Shown here: piece after piece, positions 1 to 10,811 of the stretch | Position numbering within the stretch: the stretch's first letter is position 1 | Layout: each line of letters opens with the position of its first letter | NCBI GenBank assembly: GCA_021234155.1 | Contig: JAJEKV010000049.1 | Location: 9,112,206 to 9,176,205, forward strand | Source of the DNA: Isoetes taiwanensis | Taxonomy: Eukaryota > Streptophyta > Lycopodiopsida > Isoetales > Isoetaceae | DNA: 64,000 nt | Direction: 5' to 3' | Position numbers and translations under genes: made by a program | Notes under the pieces: model-generated | Told to the model about the DNA's origin: nothing | Database searches by the model: none | What the model saw: the letters and a program-made list of their open reading frames with translations, nothing else

Positions 1-174
1 ACATGCGTATGGACCTTCGTTTGCAAAAACATACGGAAGCCTTGCAGTCTGGAATACGCAAGGTATGGAGAAGTCGCATAAATAGGCCAAGATGGCCTTT
101 CATAGAGCAACCCAGAGGGGTGGAAGTACACCAATGTCCAGGCCATTGTATCAATTAAGTCACTGCTTTTATAG

Positions 175-353
175 AAGACTGGTCGCTAGACATGAAAGAA
201 ATACTAGACGAAAGGGCAAATCCCAGTGTAGATAGTGCTTTAGTGGAACTATCAAGAAAAAGGAAGAGGGAAGCATGGATGAAATCTACAGCAAATGAAA
301 CACAACGAGCTTGGAGAGAAAGTAGAAGACGTATTGGAAGTAGTTGGAAATAG
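175..353 (+). CDS. Possible 3'-terminal exon of an unrecognised gene
   Basis: An AG acceptor after a T-rich tract (ending at 174) opens a frame of 58 codons that closes with TAG at 351-353. The peptide is rich in Lys, Arg, Glu and Trp (it ends RRRIGSSWK) and looks more like coding sequence than the surrounding AT-rich DNA. A further open stretch lies upstream from 3 to 158 (peptide with WRSRINRPRWPF), which may be another exon or the same gene in a shifted frame. No family is recognised. The gene would extend left of the window. It could equally be a chance ORF. Confidence 0.3.
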
Positions 354-3100
354 CTTTCTGGCCATAGATGTCGCTAAGATGCAGTTACATGCTAAGATGT
401 GGAAGACTATTGCGTGGGTTGGTGCTAGATGTGTATTGCTCGGTTATAGATACATGCAAGACGGATAGATGCAATTACATTTCTTAGTGATTCAAAGCAT
501 GTAGCTATATTTAAATTTTCTTCCCTGTTTCTAGTTTTTCACAAGACTCTGTGGTGCAGAAGATGGCAAGGGTATCAATACATGTTAAGTTTACTAGCTG
601 CAGAGATCTTCATTTGAGCAAGGAGAAGGCAATTATGCTCTGTTCATTTTTTACTGTTCTGAAGGTGTGACAGCAGTACGAGAAGCATAGAGCTGATGTG
701 GGGCTTTGTATATCTGCTGTAACCTGTGTAAATTGTTCACTGAACTAGTGTTCATTAAAACTAGTGTTCATTAAAACTAGTACAAAAGTTCAAAATAAAA
801 GTCAAGGACACATTAATATTGAAAGTTAAGATAAGGATAATGCTACCGGAGATCAAAATATATATAAAAGTCCTAGAATGTACCTTTTATTGAGATATTA
901 CACAGGTACCCAGTACCCAGTCCTGGGTACCTTTTTAGGTACCTTTTTGGTCACTAAATAATATTTTTTAAGGGACACCCTAACATGCTTTTACCCGGAA
1001 CTTTTGAACTATGAGTTGTCCACATATAAGTCTCAAATTCATTTCAACATTTGGAAGGAGTTGAACTCCTGTGGTTTGTGCAAGTTAAAATAAAAGTAAG
1101 TTTATCATTTGCCCACTTCATCATGACCAGATGTTAAAATGTTTACTAGCAACGGACCGTGAAGGACACCAAATTCACGATGGCTATATCTGGTTTTGCA
1201 CATGCATCAGGCTTTCTTATCCATGATCATCAACTGTTATTTTGCTTGCAGATAAGTTACAAATGATCTAATCAACAAACGTTTATTTGTATGGCATCTA
1301 AAGATACTTTTCAATGGCCACCTGAATTTCGTATGCTTCAAGCACTATATTATGACTTGTCTTGTCTGTGCAAAAAGACCATGTTTCTTCCAATCTTCAA
1401 GTTCTATAAGTCAACCCGCTATATTCCTGTTGAAACCTTGCTCATCTGGCACTAGTTTAAATGAACACAGAAATGCTTTAAGAGTATTAAGTATGAACAT
1501 ACATTATAGCAGGAAAATTCCCTGCAACTTTAAGCTTGTGATTATAAACATGCAAACATTATCATAGTCTTGGGAAATGGTGTTGGAACTTCTTGGGCAG
1601 AGTAAGTTGAGCATCTTTGATGTGCAGACAACAAGGGCAGACAGGGTTTGAAGTCTTGGACCCACTAGTATATATTAGGAAAAAGGACTACAAACATGCT
1701 CAGAATGGCATCAAAGCATAGAAGAACAGTAACTCAAAAATATTACATTGACTATAGATGAAGAGGTTGCCAACTTCTTCATACCCAATTCCTATAAGCT
1801 CCTGAACCTCTGTGCAAATTATCAATTCAGCCCATCTTATCACTCCATTCGAACATATGACTATCAATTCCCTTCTTAACCTTTCTGTGTATCTTGTGTG
1901 GCAGAATCTCCTAAAGACGCAAGGGCTTAATGAGTAAGATGCCTAGGTTAGATTATCGGTAGACAAAGGGCCTCATGCCATTGCACAATCTACTATTAAC
2001 AAGTTGACCACAATCCAAGACCTCTAGGAAAGGCTATGCATATCATTAATGGCTCCTACACCATCCAATAATTGTTTTATCGTAGTAGAAACCCATATAA
2101 GTTCCCCTTTTACAGCTTATGAGAACAGTATAAAAGGTGAAACAACTCCTCACAACATGAAGCAGCTACCACTTCCTGGGATTGTGAAACTCTTGATGTT
2201 CAAATTTTCAAATGATGCTCAAAGCATGATTGGTCTCCGAGCAGGATTCCCTATAGCCAGATCAAGTTCTGTTTCAAATCAATCATATAGATTCGTCCAG
2301 ATTGTGCCCGTGCATATGTTTTAACATTTCTATTTCATTAGCAGCCTCTTTCATGTGAGCTTCAGCATACATGTCTGACATGATCACATATAAAATAAAT
2401 GAGACTGTTTTTGAGCTTGGATAACCATATTCAAACTGTAAATTCCATGATCAAAGCTTTCTGTGACCAAATCCTGCATTTACAAAGAGTAAGAGATGTC
2501 AGGGCAACGATATTTTTGTAGCATATTTTTGATCTATTTCTGATTTTTTGCTTTGCCATTTAACGAACAATGTACTGCTCACATCTATGAAATATGGCAT
2601 CAGAAGAAGAGATTACATAGCGGATGCTCTGTTCACTCTCGTATCCATGCGGTAACCCCGCATTAAATAATAACCAGAGTTCATATATCTGCAAACTTTG
2701 AAAATTCTCGATTAAGCATGGAAAGCCAAAAAAAGCAATAAAATCATAAACACAGGGCAGAGAGCCTTAGCAATATCCATAACAGTGCGTCATCATATAG
2801 TAAACCATATCTTGAACACATGATGCATGCTTGGACAACAGAAAAGTACTTGGAGAGAGCCTGTATGTCATACCTGAATGAGCACTCTTAATTCATTTCA
2901 TATGATCTCTCCAACCTGAATAAGCAATAAAGTTCAGTAAGACACCCATATTATTATAGTCCATATTGACATCAGAGAGTACGCATAAAATGCAATTCAA
3001 CTGAGTGCCTTACATATATCAAATCCCAAGCACAAATAACATAGCAAATAAGGAGAAATTGATGTCACTTGTCGGAGATAGATTCATACATGCACGAGCT
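354..3100. other. Non-coding stretch, no gene seen
   Basis: AT-rich DNA with stops in all frames. Short ORFs at 1352-1567 and 2049-2324 have no recognisable domain or splice context. The only structure noted is a KpnI-like inverted repeat at 904-932 (AGGTACCCAG and its complement, with an extra partial copy), followed by a second GGTACC motif. Confidence 0.6.
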
Positions 3101-3191
3101 ACAAGTTAGAAAGATTCTGCATGCAAAGTGTGGCAGCTTGACAGATTTGTGTCCAGTATTTGATAATATCCCTGACCACAATAAAGGGAAC

Positions 3192-3651
3192 CATTAATAT
3201 TTAACATGCATGGCATTGTTAGCCATATTAAAATTCTTGCCTTCATCTTTGGTGCCAAAACAACAAAACCATGTCGACAACTTGGCAACACTTTGACTGA
3301 TAGCGGCGTGTATACATCTCTCATCAATCTGTAAATTGTCCATCTGAAAGAACAGGGATTGAACACCATTCTCAACTCTCAAGCTCTGCAAAGACAATTT
3401 CAACGTCAGATTCATCTCATATCCATCTTATATGGAACAACTCATAGTTCCATAGTTCCTCTGTATATGATGCAAAGTACTTATAGAAATTGGATTGGAT
3501 GGATAGACAGAAGCACCAGGGCACTGAATCACCCATCATGGACCCATACTTGACTAGTTTCAAGTTGAAGCCACTCCTATCGATCACAACATCCAGACTG
3601 TTTGAAGTTACTAAAGGAAACTGTAAAAGGAGCAAGACATGGTTCATCAAC
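3192..3651 (-). pseudogene. Two exon-like islands of an unrecognised gene
   Basis: On the minus strand, a T-rich tract ending in GCAG precedes position 3651 and opens a frame containing LDVVIDRSGFNLKLVKYGS. A second CTTTGCAG acceptor precedes 3385 and opens a frame with SLRVENGVQSLFFQMDNLQ. Both read like conserved plant protein segments. The first island appears coding in two overlapping frames (VDEPCLAPFTVSF, then the frame above), which suggests a frameshift. I could not assign a family; a large VPS13-type lipid-transfer protein is a guess only. Probably a decayed multi-exon gene. Confidence 0.3.
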
Positions 3652-3899
3652 CTGCAAAAAAGCTAACCACGATAAAAAGCACACAAGTAACATATTTAAT
3701 CCAGCATCATGATTAGAGCTAGCTCGATCTATGTGGATTTTGAATCTGACCGCTTATTGCTTTGCTCTATGCATTCATAAGAAAGACATTCGAGCTCGAG
3801 ATTTTCACTCCATCTACTCTACTTTTTGGTGATCAAGACTTTGGGCGTCCCAGAACTGCTTTGCCTGTGCGCAATAAGGTCTTGGGATGGGTCGGATCC

Positions 3900-5585
3900 T
3901 GCATCTCATTTAGGGTGAGCATTTTCTTCTCTTCATTATTTTTTTTGTTTGTCGGATCTGACCTTAAACTTGCAGAACCCGTTCATTAACAGTTTGCAGT
4001 CATTGGTCTTCTACTGCGAACAGAGCAAACATCAGAGGCAACATCATAGGTGTTTCACATGGTTTGTATTCAAAAGTGCATCAAAATTTTAAGAGTTATC
4101 AAAATTTTAAGAGTTTTTTTCTTATTGTAAAATGCAGAATCACCACTCTTCTTTTTGCATTCTTCTGCAAACAGAAGCCAGAATCAAATTCAGTTTCTTA
4201 GAAAACCCTTAGCCTTAGGTTTTTTCCTTTGAGCAAGATGATCCATCATTTCTTTTTTCTAGGATTCATAGGTCCAATCTTGGCTATCGCACCATGTTTT
4301 TGCAGGCACCATTATTTTGTTTCTGCCTCCTCAAATTTTGCCTTCCTTTCAATGTCATTGCAATGACAGGTAAGTCTATCATGCAGGAAATATTTATAAT
4401 CATTTGTACTTTGATTTTGAAGATGCATTTTCTTTTTTTCTGTAGGGTTTTGTTGTGCAAACTCTAGACTATGAGTTTTGGACCAGAGATTTGCTATAGA
4501 TTGGAAATTTTGCACTATCTCTATCTTTACCTTTGCTGTAGAATGAACTTCTAGCAGAAATATAACCTTCTCCTCCCTTTGAATCTATCATGTTTTACCT
4601 CAAAAGACGAGGCTCCTGATGAATTCATCCATCTTCACTTGGCTTAGGTTGTGAGCTTTTTGCATTGTCACTACAACCCAGTGATCATGTTGAATCTGTT
4701 GTTTCTTTTCCTTAATAGACATGCCCTTTCAAGTGCTCCAACAAGCTCTGATTTTCAGAGGATTTGTATATGCTGAAGCATTTCTTTTTCTTCTTGCGGA
4801 TGGAAATCTGACTGCATATTCATCATGGTTTTATAAAGCAATTAAGCATTAATTTGTTTATGCTGACATCTTTACAGAAAGCAAAGGCTCATTCTTTCTT
4901 ACTTTGTTTGCAGATTCTCAAGGCTTCTATTTTGTAACGCCTCCAAGCAACTCAGGTATTTGGAATTAAAAAAGCTTACGAACAACCATCTTATTTTGTA
5001 TGCTTCAGATGTTCATGTCATGAATGTTTTGTACTTTTATTGTATAAGACCTATGCATCTACGGCCTTCCCCTCAAATATTTCATTTTTGTCATTTCTTT
5101 GTATGTTGTGGATAGAATCAGAATCTGCAAAATGATGTTTCTTTTGGTGATCCAGTCTATAGTCCAAGTAGCAAATGCAACAACCAGTTATCTACATGAT
5201 TGTTTTGAAACATGTTTGCAGTTTGGAGATTTGGCATACTTGCGCCAAAAATCCCGTGGATGCTACTAAAGGGTTTTTATTATTTGTGTCTGGACACGTT
5301 TCTAAAGGAAGAAAACCAGATCCAACATCTTTGGATTGCCCCACACGAGGTTTTTTTTCTTTATATTTTCTTCACAATACTTTTTGTTCTACTTTTGACT
5401 TAAAATTTCATTCAAGATTCTTTGTATCTAAGGTAGAGTATGTGCTTAATAGGCCCATTACTCGATATGTTACAATGCGGCTCCATTTGAAGTTCGAGGA
5501 AGCATTACTCTGCCCAGCTAGCAATCAATTAGGCCGCAACAGCTATCAAATTCAAGGTTCAGATCATATCTTTTTAGGTGCATAG
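3900..5585 (+). other. T-rich region with weak plus-strand exon-like islands
   Basis: Several short islands are bounded by good plant splice signals: about 4306-4371 (TTTTTGCAG acceptor, CAG/GTAAGT donor), about 4914-4955 (TTTGCAG acceptor, CAG/GTATTT donor) and about 5220-5350 (TTTGCAG acceptor). The last island encodes CAKNPVDATKGFLLFVSG. The ORF 5175-5585 (136 aa) covers the last one. The intervening DNA is T-rich, as plant introns are. No family is recognised and the islands do not join into one clear frame, so this may be an old pseudogene or chance. Confidence 0.2.
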
Positions 5586-6420
5586 GCAACAAATGATGGC
5601 AGTTTTCAATTGCCTTCCAGGGTAAACATTGGCATTTATTTATTTTGCATGGAAGAAGGGATTAAAAAAGAGCCTTATAATTAGAGGTATTGTGATTGTC
5701 CCAAAGTAATATTTGCATGTACTGATGTTGAAGGAAATTATTGACTATGGAGAAGTTCATTGTGCGGGTTCAATCAATAAGGAAATGCACGAAATCACTT
5801 TAAACTTTGCTGTTTGCGTGATACTCATTGTCCCCTCTATAAGTCCAACGATCTTGGCTATGAAAAATGAAGACAATGTGAGTTTACTCTGAATGAAGTC
5901 AGGTGTAAGATCTTTGTCAAACCATTGGATTTGTTTTAGTTGCATATGATTCGTTGCGAAAGGATATGTTGTAGACCGGTTGGTTGAAACATGGAAGTAC
6001 CAGTCATATCAATGCTTTAGTGTTTGAAACGATGCAGTCTATTTATACTTGTAACAGTTATTGCATGCCATGGATTTGTGCTTTTCGCCTCTTGAAACAG
6101 ATATACAAACCATGTTGTGTATTTTAGATTGTGCACCACAAGACCATTAAGTCGAGGTGTCACATATTTAAATGGATGAAAAGAACTTTTTTTAAAAAAC
6201 TTTATTAAAGCAATCGAACTCATCTAACATGTTTGACATGTTAGAAAGCATTGCCCTTTCACCTAATATACATCAAGAAATTGCATCCTAATGTTACAAA
6301 GCCTGAGTGTCATAAGTTATTTATAATACAAAAATATTATTGTCATGACCCAAGATAAGCCACTGTTCCACGTTTGGCATTCCACATAGCTAGATCCCAT
6401 ATAGTTCGATAAGCACATGT
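5586..6420. other. Non-coding stretch
   Basis: AT-rich sequence; only short, unsupported ORFs on either strand. No repeat, RNA gene or element end was seen. Confidence 0.5.
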
Positions 6421-6524
6421 GCACATTCACATATTGCCCAATAAGTATAAGCTATTATATAAGATGCTATATGCACATTCACATATTGCCCAATACGTAT
6501 AAGCTCTTATATAAGATAGCTTTG
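6421..6524. repeat. 52-bp tandem repeat, two copies
   Basis: The segment beginning GCACATTCACATATTGCCCA at 6421 recurs at 6473 with few changes (ATAAGTATAAGC versus ATACGTATAAGC). Confidence 0.8.
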
Positions 6525-6843
6525 TAGGCAACGCTATCAACTATGTCACCACCACACTTTAGGGTTTATTGTTGAAGATTTGGAATTTGTGTGGTTAGTA
6601 GATCGTGACTATGGTTTTATCTTTTACAAATGGAGAATGTTTTTATCTTTTTTTCATAAATGGAGACAATTACAAAAGGTCTCCATACTATAAGCTCTCA
6701 CATGCATAGGAACTTTACGAATGGAGACAATTTCAAAAAGTTTCACTTAGGGTTTAGGGACTACAACTTTACCATATTATGAACTCTCACATGCATAGGA
6801 ACTTTAAGGGCACCATGTATTTGTAAGGGCACCGTGTATTTGT

Positions 6844-7043
6844 TGCAATTCCACACATCACTTCAATTACATGTGCCATTGCCAATATCCAACTTTTCAC
6901 TGCAATGCATACGTATTAGCTTTGTTATCTTCCAGAAAAAACCTGCAATTCCACACATCACAGCAATTACATGTGCCATTGCCAATATCCAACTTTTCAC
7001 TGCATTGTATAAGTATTAGCTTTGTTATCTTCCAGAAAAAACC
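6844..7043. repeat. 100-bp tandem repeat, two copies
   Basis: The unit beginning TGCAATTCCACACATCAC at 6844 recurs at 6944, ending in TTCCAGAAAAAACCT each time, with only a handful of differences. Short ORFs across it are artefacts of the duplication. Confidence 0.9.
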
Positions 7044-7088
7044 TATACCCTAGACTCTATGTGCTCTATCATCTACCCCACCTATTCA

Positions 7089-7121
7089 TTCCATTATTCT
7101 ATTCTATTCTATTCTATTCTG
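7089..7121. repeat. TATTC microsatellite
   Basis: About five uninterrupted TATTC units. The same pentamer occurs at 35601-35701 and as the tail of the LINE near 50970, so it may mark old LINE 3' ends. Confidence 0.7.
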
Positions 7122-7858
7122 CGTGCGCATGACCTATTACATCTATTAAACCACTATATCTATGGACATTATTTTACACCTATGGACATGATTACATTTA
7201 CAACTTCGTATTCACCTACAAACTCCACACATATACCTATTCCACACGTCCGTGAATAATGCCCGGCATCGCTGAGCACACGGTTCTAGTCCCTGTTTAG
7301 TATCAGACCTAGCATGCAACTTAAACCTGCATACAACTGACTAGCAAACCTAGCTTAACTAGACACTAGACTTGCATGTAAAATATAACTGCCTAGCTGC
7401 ACCTTCCTATTTGAGGCTATTTTTCCAGAACCCAACCTGCTTAGAATGGAACTCATGCTTTAATCTCAAATATGTTACAGAGAAGGATTCCCAATGACAT
7501 GGTCTTCAATGTTGATAATCTAAGTTTGGCTCGTGGAAATGGTCCAATCAAATTACCATGATCAACATCACTGCAAAATGCATAAATGTTAGCTATATGT
7601 ATAGCTTAAAAATACTATTAGCATGTATTCAGGCACGTCAACAAGCATCACCTAAGCTGTAGCAGTAACTGCAGAATCTCAAGGCCTACAGAACACCTAC
7701 ACCTGCATGTATACATAAATGGACCACAAAATCCTTACAAGCACCTACCATAAATCACAAAAACCTTACAAGCACTTCATCAAACGCTGAAAATTACCAA
7801 CTTGGGAATCGAACCCAACTATTTTCCATATTGGTCTTTCCCTTTTTCTTTTTCAACT
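7122..7858. other. Non-coding stretch with an isolated box-B-like motif
   Basis: No coding potential seen. At 7807-7819 the minus strand reads GGGTTCGATTCCC, a perfect tRNA T-arm/box B, but there is no box A or cloverleaf at the expected distance, so no tRNA is called. Confidence 0.5.
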
Positions 7859-8230
7859 TTATTGTTGACAAACAAGCCCGAGACTACGAGGAGGGATACA
7901 ATCTTTACATTTAATTGAGAGTTCTCTCTTAAAACCGACCTTTTTATTGTCTATAAAAACCTGAAATTCAGACAGCTCATGTAAACATTCCAACAATTTT
8001 CTACATTCCATGAGCATCCACTCCTCTTCAGCGTCTAGAATATATGAATGACTCCCTGCAGCGTTTATGTCCAATTGGATTGTGGGCGTCCTCAAGCAAT
8101 GCTCCTCCATTGGTTTCCAAGACCAAGTACTATTGTCATATACTCGTTTTTTCCTTTGTACAAAAAAATTGCAGTATAGAGTTTGCTTTGGAATCCTGTA
8201 CCTTCAAGACAACAAAAGACAATCATCACA
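7859..8230 (-). CDS. Unrecognised protein, C-terminal exon (possibly frameshifted)
   Basis: A minus-strand frame runs to a TAA at 7859 and contains YILDAEEEWMLMECRKLLE and FQVFIDNKKVGFKRELS. A TTTTGCAG acceptor lies just above, near 8205. Directly after it another frame (FQSKLYTAIFLYKGKNEYMT) also reads as coding and meets the first around a run of seven T, so a one-base slip in the homopolymer is plausible. It lies about 200 bp downstream of the ORF at 8441-9193 on the same strand and could be the same gene. No family assigned. Confidence 0.35.
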
Positions 8231-8440
8231 AGCTGCAAAATGATGTAATTGTAAACATGGACAAAAATACCTAAATAGAAGGCTGCTTATGTCGACGGAG
8301 CATTCTGTGAGCTGCCCACCTATTCATGAAGCTTTGCTTTCCAGTCGCCAAAGAAAATAGTTTCACGCAATGGACCACTGAGGTCACGAAATATATATGT
8401 TTGAGGAGCAGTTCTGAAGGTTTGTACAATGCAAATGCAT

Positions 8441-9193
8441 TTATTGGCAGAAACACCTTCCCTCCGCATCTAACTCCACTCTCTCCGTCAACATTCGTCC
8501 AATTTCCTTTGCTAACAAATAACGATATGCTGTCAAAATTTGCATATCATTAAATGTTCTTGACAAAACAGTAAGATTTGGAGCATCCATTAATGAGAGT
8601 TTGCCCATCCTCCCTTCTGCCTTCGTGTAATGATATTTATGAAACCAAATTCCATTACTTCTAAGGATTTGCACAGACAAAGGAAACAACAACTGACCAA
8701 TACTATAATGGTGAACCTCCAATATGCTGCTTATGCTTTGAGCTGGAACTTTGTCTTTGAAATCAAAAGAGCAAATACAATTGGCATCCAATTTAGGAAA
8801 TCCTGGGGTTTTAGCAATTTCTTCCTTGAGCATGTCACGTGGACTATAAGTATGTGCAACTAGAATCTCATCCACAACTTTACCTCCTTGACTGATCACG
8901 AAGCCGAGCACTTTTGCTTTCCAATGCGAAGATAAATCATCCAGCCTTGTTCTTTTAACAGAATGGTGGCCAGATTGTCTAGGTTTCATTGTGATCCAGG
9001 ATCCTACAGAGACGTGCATGTTAACCCAATTGCCATCTTCATGCTTGTTATTTCTCAAAACAACCTTGCTGATTTCAGATCGATGACTACTCATGGCCTG
9101 CATAAAAAAGAGATGAGAAATTTTGTAAGTACCAGCACAAAATCGATCAGGTCCACAAAATTGATCAGGTCCAGACAATAAGAAGAAAAGCAA
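8441..9193 (-). CDS. Unrecognised protein (up to 250 aa)
   Basis: This is the longest non-transposon ORF of the left arm. The peptide has protein-like composition with clusters such as WVNMHVSVGSWITMKP, SHWKAKVLGFVISQGGKV and RTFNDMQILTAYRYLLAKE. No signal peptide, membrane segment or known domain was recognised. The start is uncertain: the first Met (9193) is followed by a low-complexity repeat GPDQFCGPDRFC, and a later Met (around residue 31) follows a possible acceptor. Just after the stop another frame continues coherently (TFRTAPQTYIFRDLSGPL, then GDWKAKLHE and a stop near 8327), which suggests a frameshift close to 8445 or a missed splice. It may be a pseudogene. Confidence 0.45.
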   Translation of the reverse strand: MLFFLLSGPDQFCGPDRFCAGTYKISHLFFMQAMSSHRSEISKVVLRNNKHEDGNWVNMHVSVGSWITMKPRQSGHHSVKRTRLDDLSSHWKAKVLGFVISQGGKVVDEILVAHTYSPRDMLKEEIAKTPGFPKLDANCICSFDFKDKVPAQSISSILEVHHYSIGQLLFPLSVQILRSNGIWFHKYHYTKAEGRMGKLSLMDAPNLTVLSRTFNDMQILTAYRYLLAKEIGRMLTERVELDAEGRCFCQ

Positions 9194-10139
9194 TTATACC
9201 GTGCTTGAATTGTAAGGAGATGGCACTTGAATGCAGAGGAGATGGTGCGGTTTTTAGTTCGAGGAAAGCAATTTCCAGTTGGAGGGAAGACAAAGAAATT
9301 TAAAAATAAAACTCAATAGTTCTTCTTTCAATTTCCCTCTAATTTTTTTTTTTCGGTGGGTTCCCATTTTCAACTTGCTATTATTGTCAAGAATTAGAAT
9401 TAGAATGTGGAGAGAGATTATTTAGCACATTAATGTTTTTGGTCATTAATGCCCTCATTAATACATTTGTCATTAATGCTAGACTAGAGTTCAAATAGGA
9501 TGCCAGCTATGATCCATTGCCACATAATACCGGGATTAAGCTCAAAGAGCTTCTCTCCTATTGGCCAATAGGTTTTGCTGACGTGTTTTTTTTTTCCTCG
9601 AAATGGGGCATTCTATGATCTCGTCTGGCCTCTAATGATGTGATGAATGGCTCTAACAACAAGACAATGCATATAAAAGGAAGACAATGCATCTAACAAG
9701 AAAATACCACAGTAAAGAAGGCTTTTTAGAGGACTTACCTGGGTATGCTGAACATCATTTTAGTGAAAACACTGGAATATGTGGATCTTGTAAGAATGTT
9801 GTAGCGCCTCAAAGAGAAGCACCCAAAAAACCCTGTGCAAATAGCTAATGTAACTGAAAATAAATGATTGCAAAAAGCCGCCTAGAAGCGTCGATCGGTA
9901 AGGAACCGTCGAAGATCATGCATCCGCCTATAGAAGGATATATACAAGCGCCTGCTTTTCTCTTTTCTTTCGCCTACAGGCTGAGGCAAAATAGAGATGG
10001 GCCAGAGAAGAGGAAAACGCAATAGCGCAAGACGTGAGGGAAAAGGCAAAATAGAAAGAAAAAGAAAAGAAGGCGAGGGAAAAGGAAAACGCGTGAGGGA
10101 AAGGGAAAAGTCAAAAAAATTTGAGCACAGGGGCGGGAA
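9194..10139. other. Non-coding stretch left of the copia element
   Basis: Contains several CATTAATG octamers (9427-9480) and a purine-rich tract at 9990-10115 with repeated GAGGGAAAAGG motifs. No ORF of note. Confidence 0.5.
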
Positions 10140-10437
10140 TGTTGTGAATCAGAGAAAACAGAATTGCTTCTATTGATAAAGTGGAGAGTACAATAAGGAA
10201 AACAGATCAGATCTCTATGGTATCAGAGGATCTGAATAACAAGACTGAAACTTAAACTGGAAGACTCGATGATTGTGACAACGAAAGAACTATCTGAACT
10301 TATACAGAGGAGGTGCTAAATTTAGGCTTAGGTTAAGCCATAAAAGGAGCTGCCTAATTTGCCGAATAACATCCGCAACGTGCTCCTTAACCTGTGCTCC
10401 TTAACATGTGTCGCCATCGCTTATTTTGAGCACAACA
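10140..10437 (-). repeat. 3' LTR of the truncated copia element
   Basis: The 298-bp LTR is bounded by TGTTGTG and CACAACA, perfect 7-bp terminal inverted repeats with TG...CA ends. On the minus strand it is preceded by the purine tract GAGTGGGGG (plus 10438-10446), the expected polypurine tract. A TATA-like CTGTATAAG lies inside on the minus strand near 10300. Confidence 0.85.
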
Positions 10438-10460
10438 CCCCCACTCAGGGGTAGCACTGA

Positions 10461-10754
10461 TTAACCCCCACTGGATGAATGCATGCCAAGTTGTTCCACG
10501 AATTTGGAGTGTTTGATACGCCCCAGAGCCTTGGTAAAAATATCAGCCACCATATCATCAGTAGGACAATGCTCAAGGCGTATGATATCATCAGCAACCA
10601 GATTTCTCACATAATGATACTTGATGTCAATGTGTTTGACGTGTCGATGCAGAACTCGATTTCGAGCAATGGCCAAGGCCCCTTGATTATCTACATGGAT
10701 AACCATGGATGACCTAATCTGAATGGACAGCCAGAGCATAAACGTTGGAGCCAA
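10461..10754 (-). pseudogene. Copia RNase H, C-terminal part
   Basis: The peptide carries the RNase H core VDNQGALAIARN and the typical copia C-terminal block with HIDIKYHYVR and MVADIFTKAL, ending about 20 bp before the polypurine tract. It is separated from the RT frame at 10812 by frame disruption around 10755-10830, where the motif with the first catalytic Asp (HAYYDA) lies. Part of the polyprotein of the surrounding element, not a separate gene. Confidence 0.9.
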
Positions 10755-10811
10755 ATGGCTTCACCGGCGGTGTGATTCAAAGGTAAACATATTCAAATTT
10801 CTTTGGAAAGA

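Noticed and set aside
7807-7819. tRNA gene suggested by a perfect box B on the minus strand
   Set aside because: No box A, acceptor stem or anticodon arm in range.
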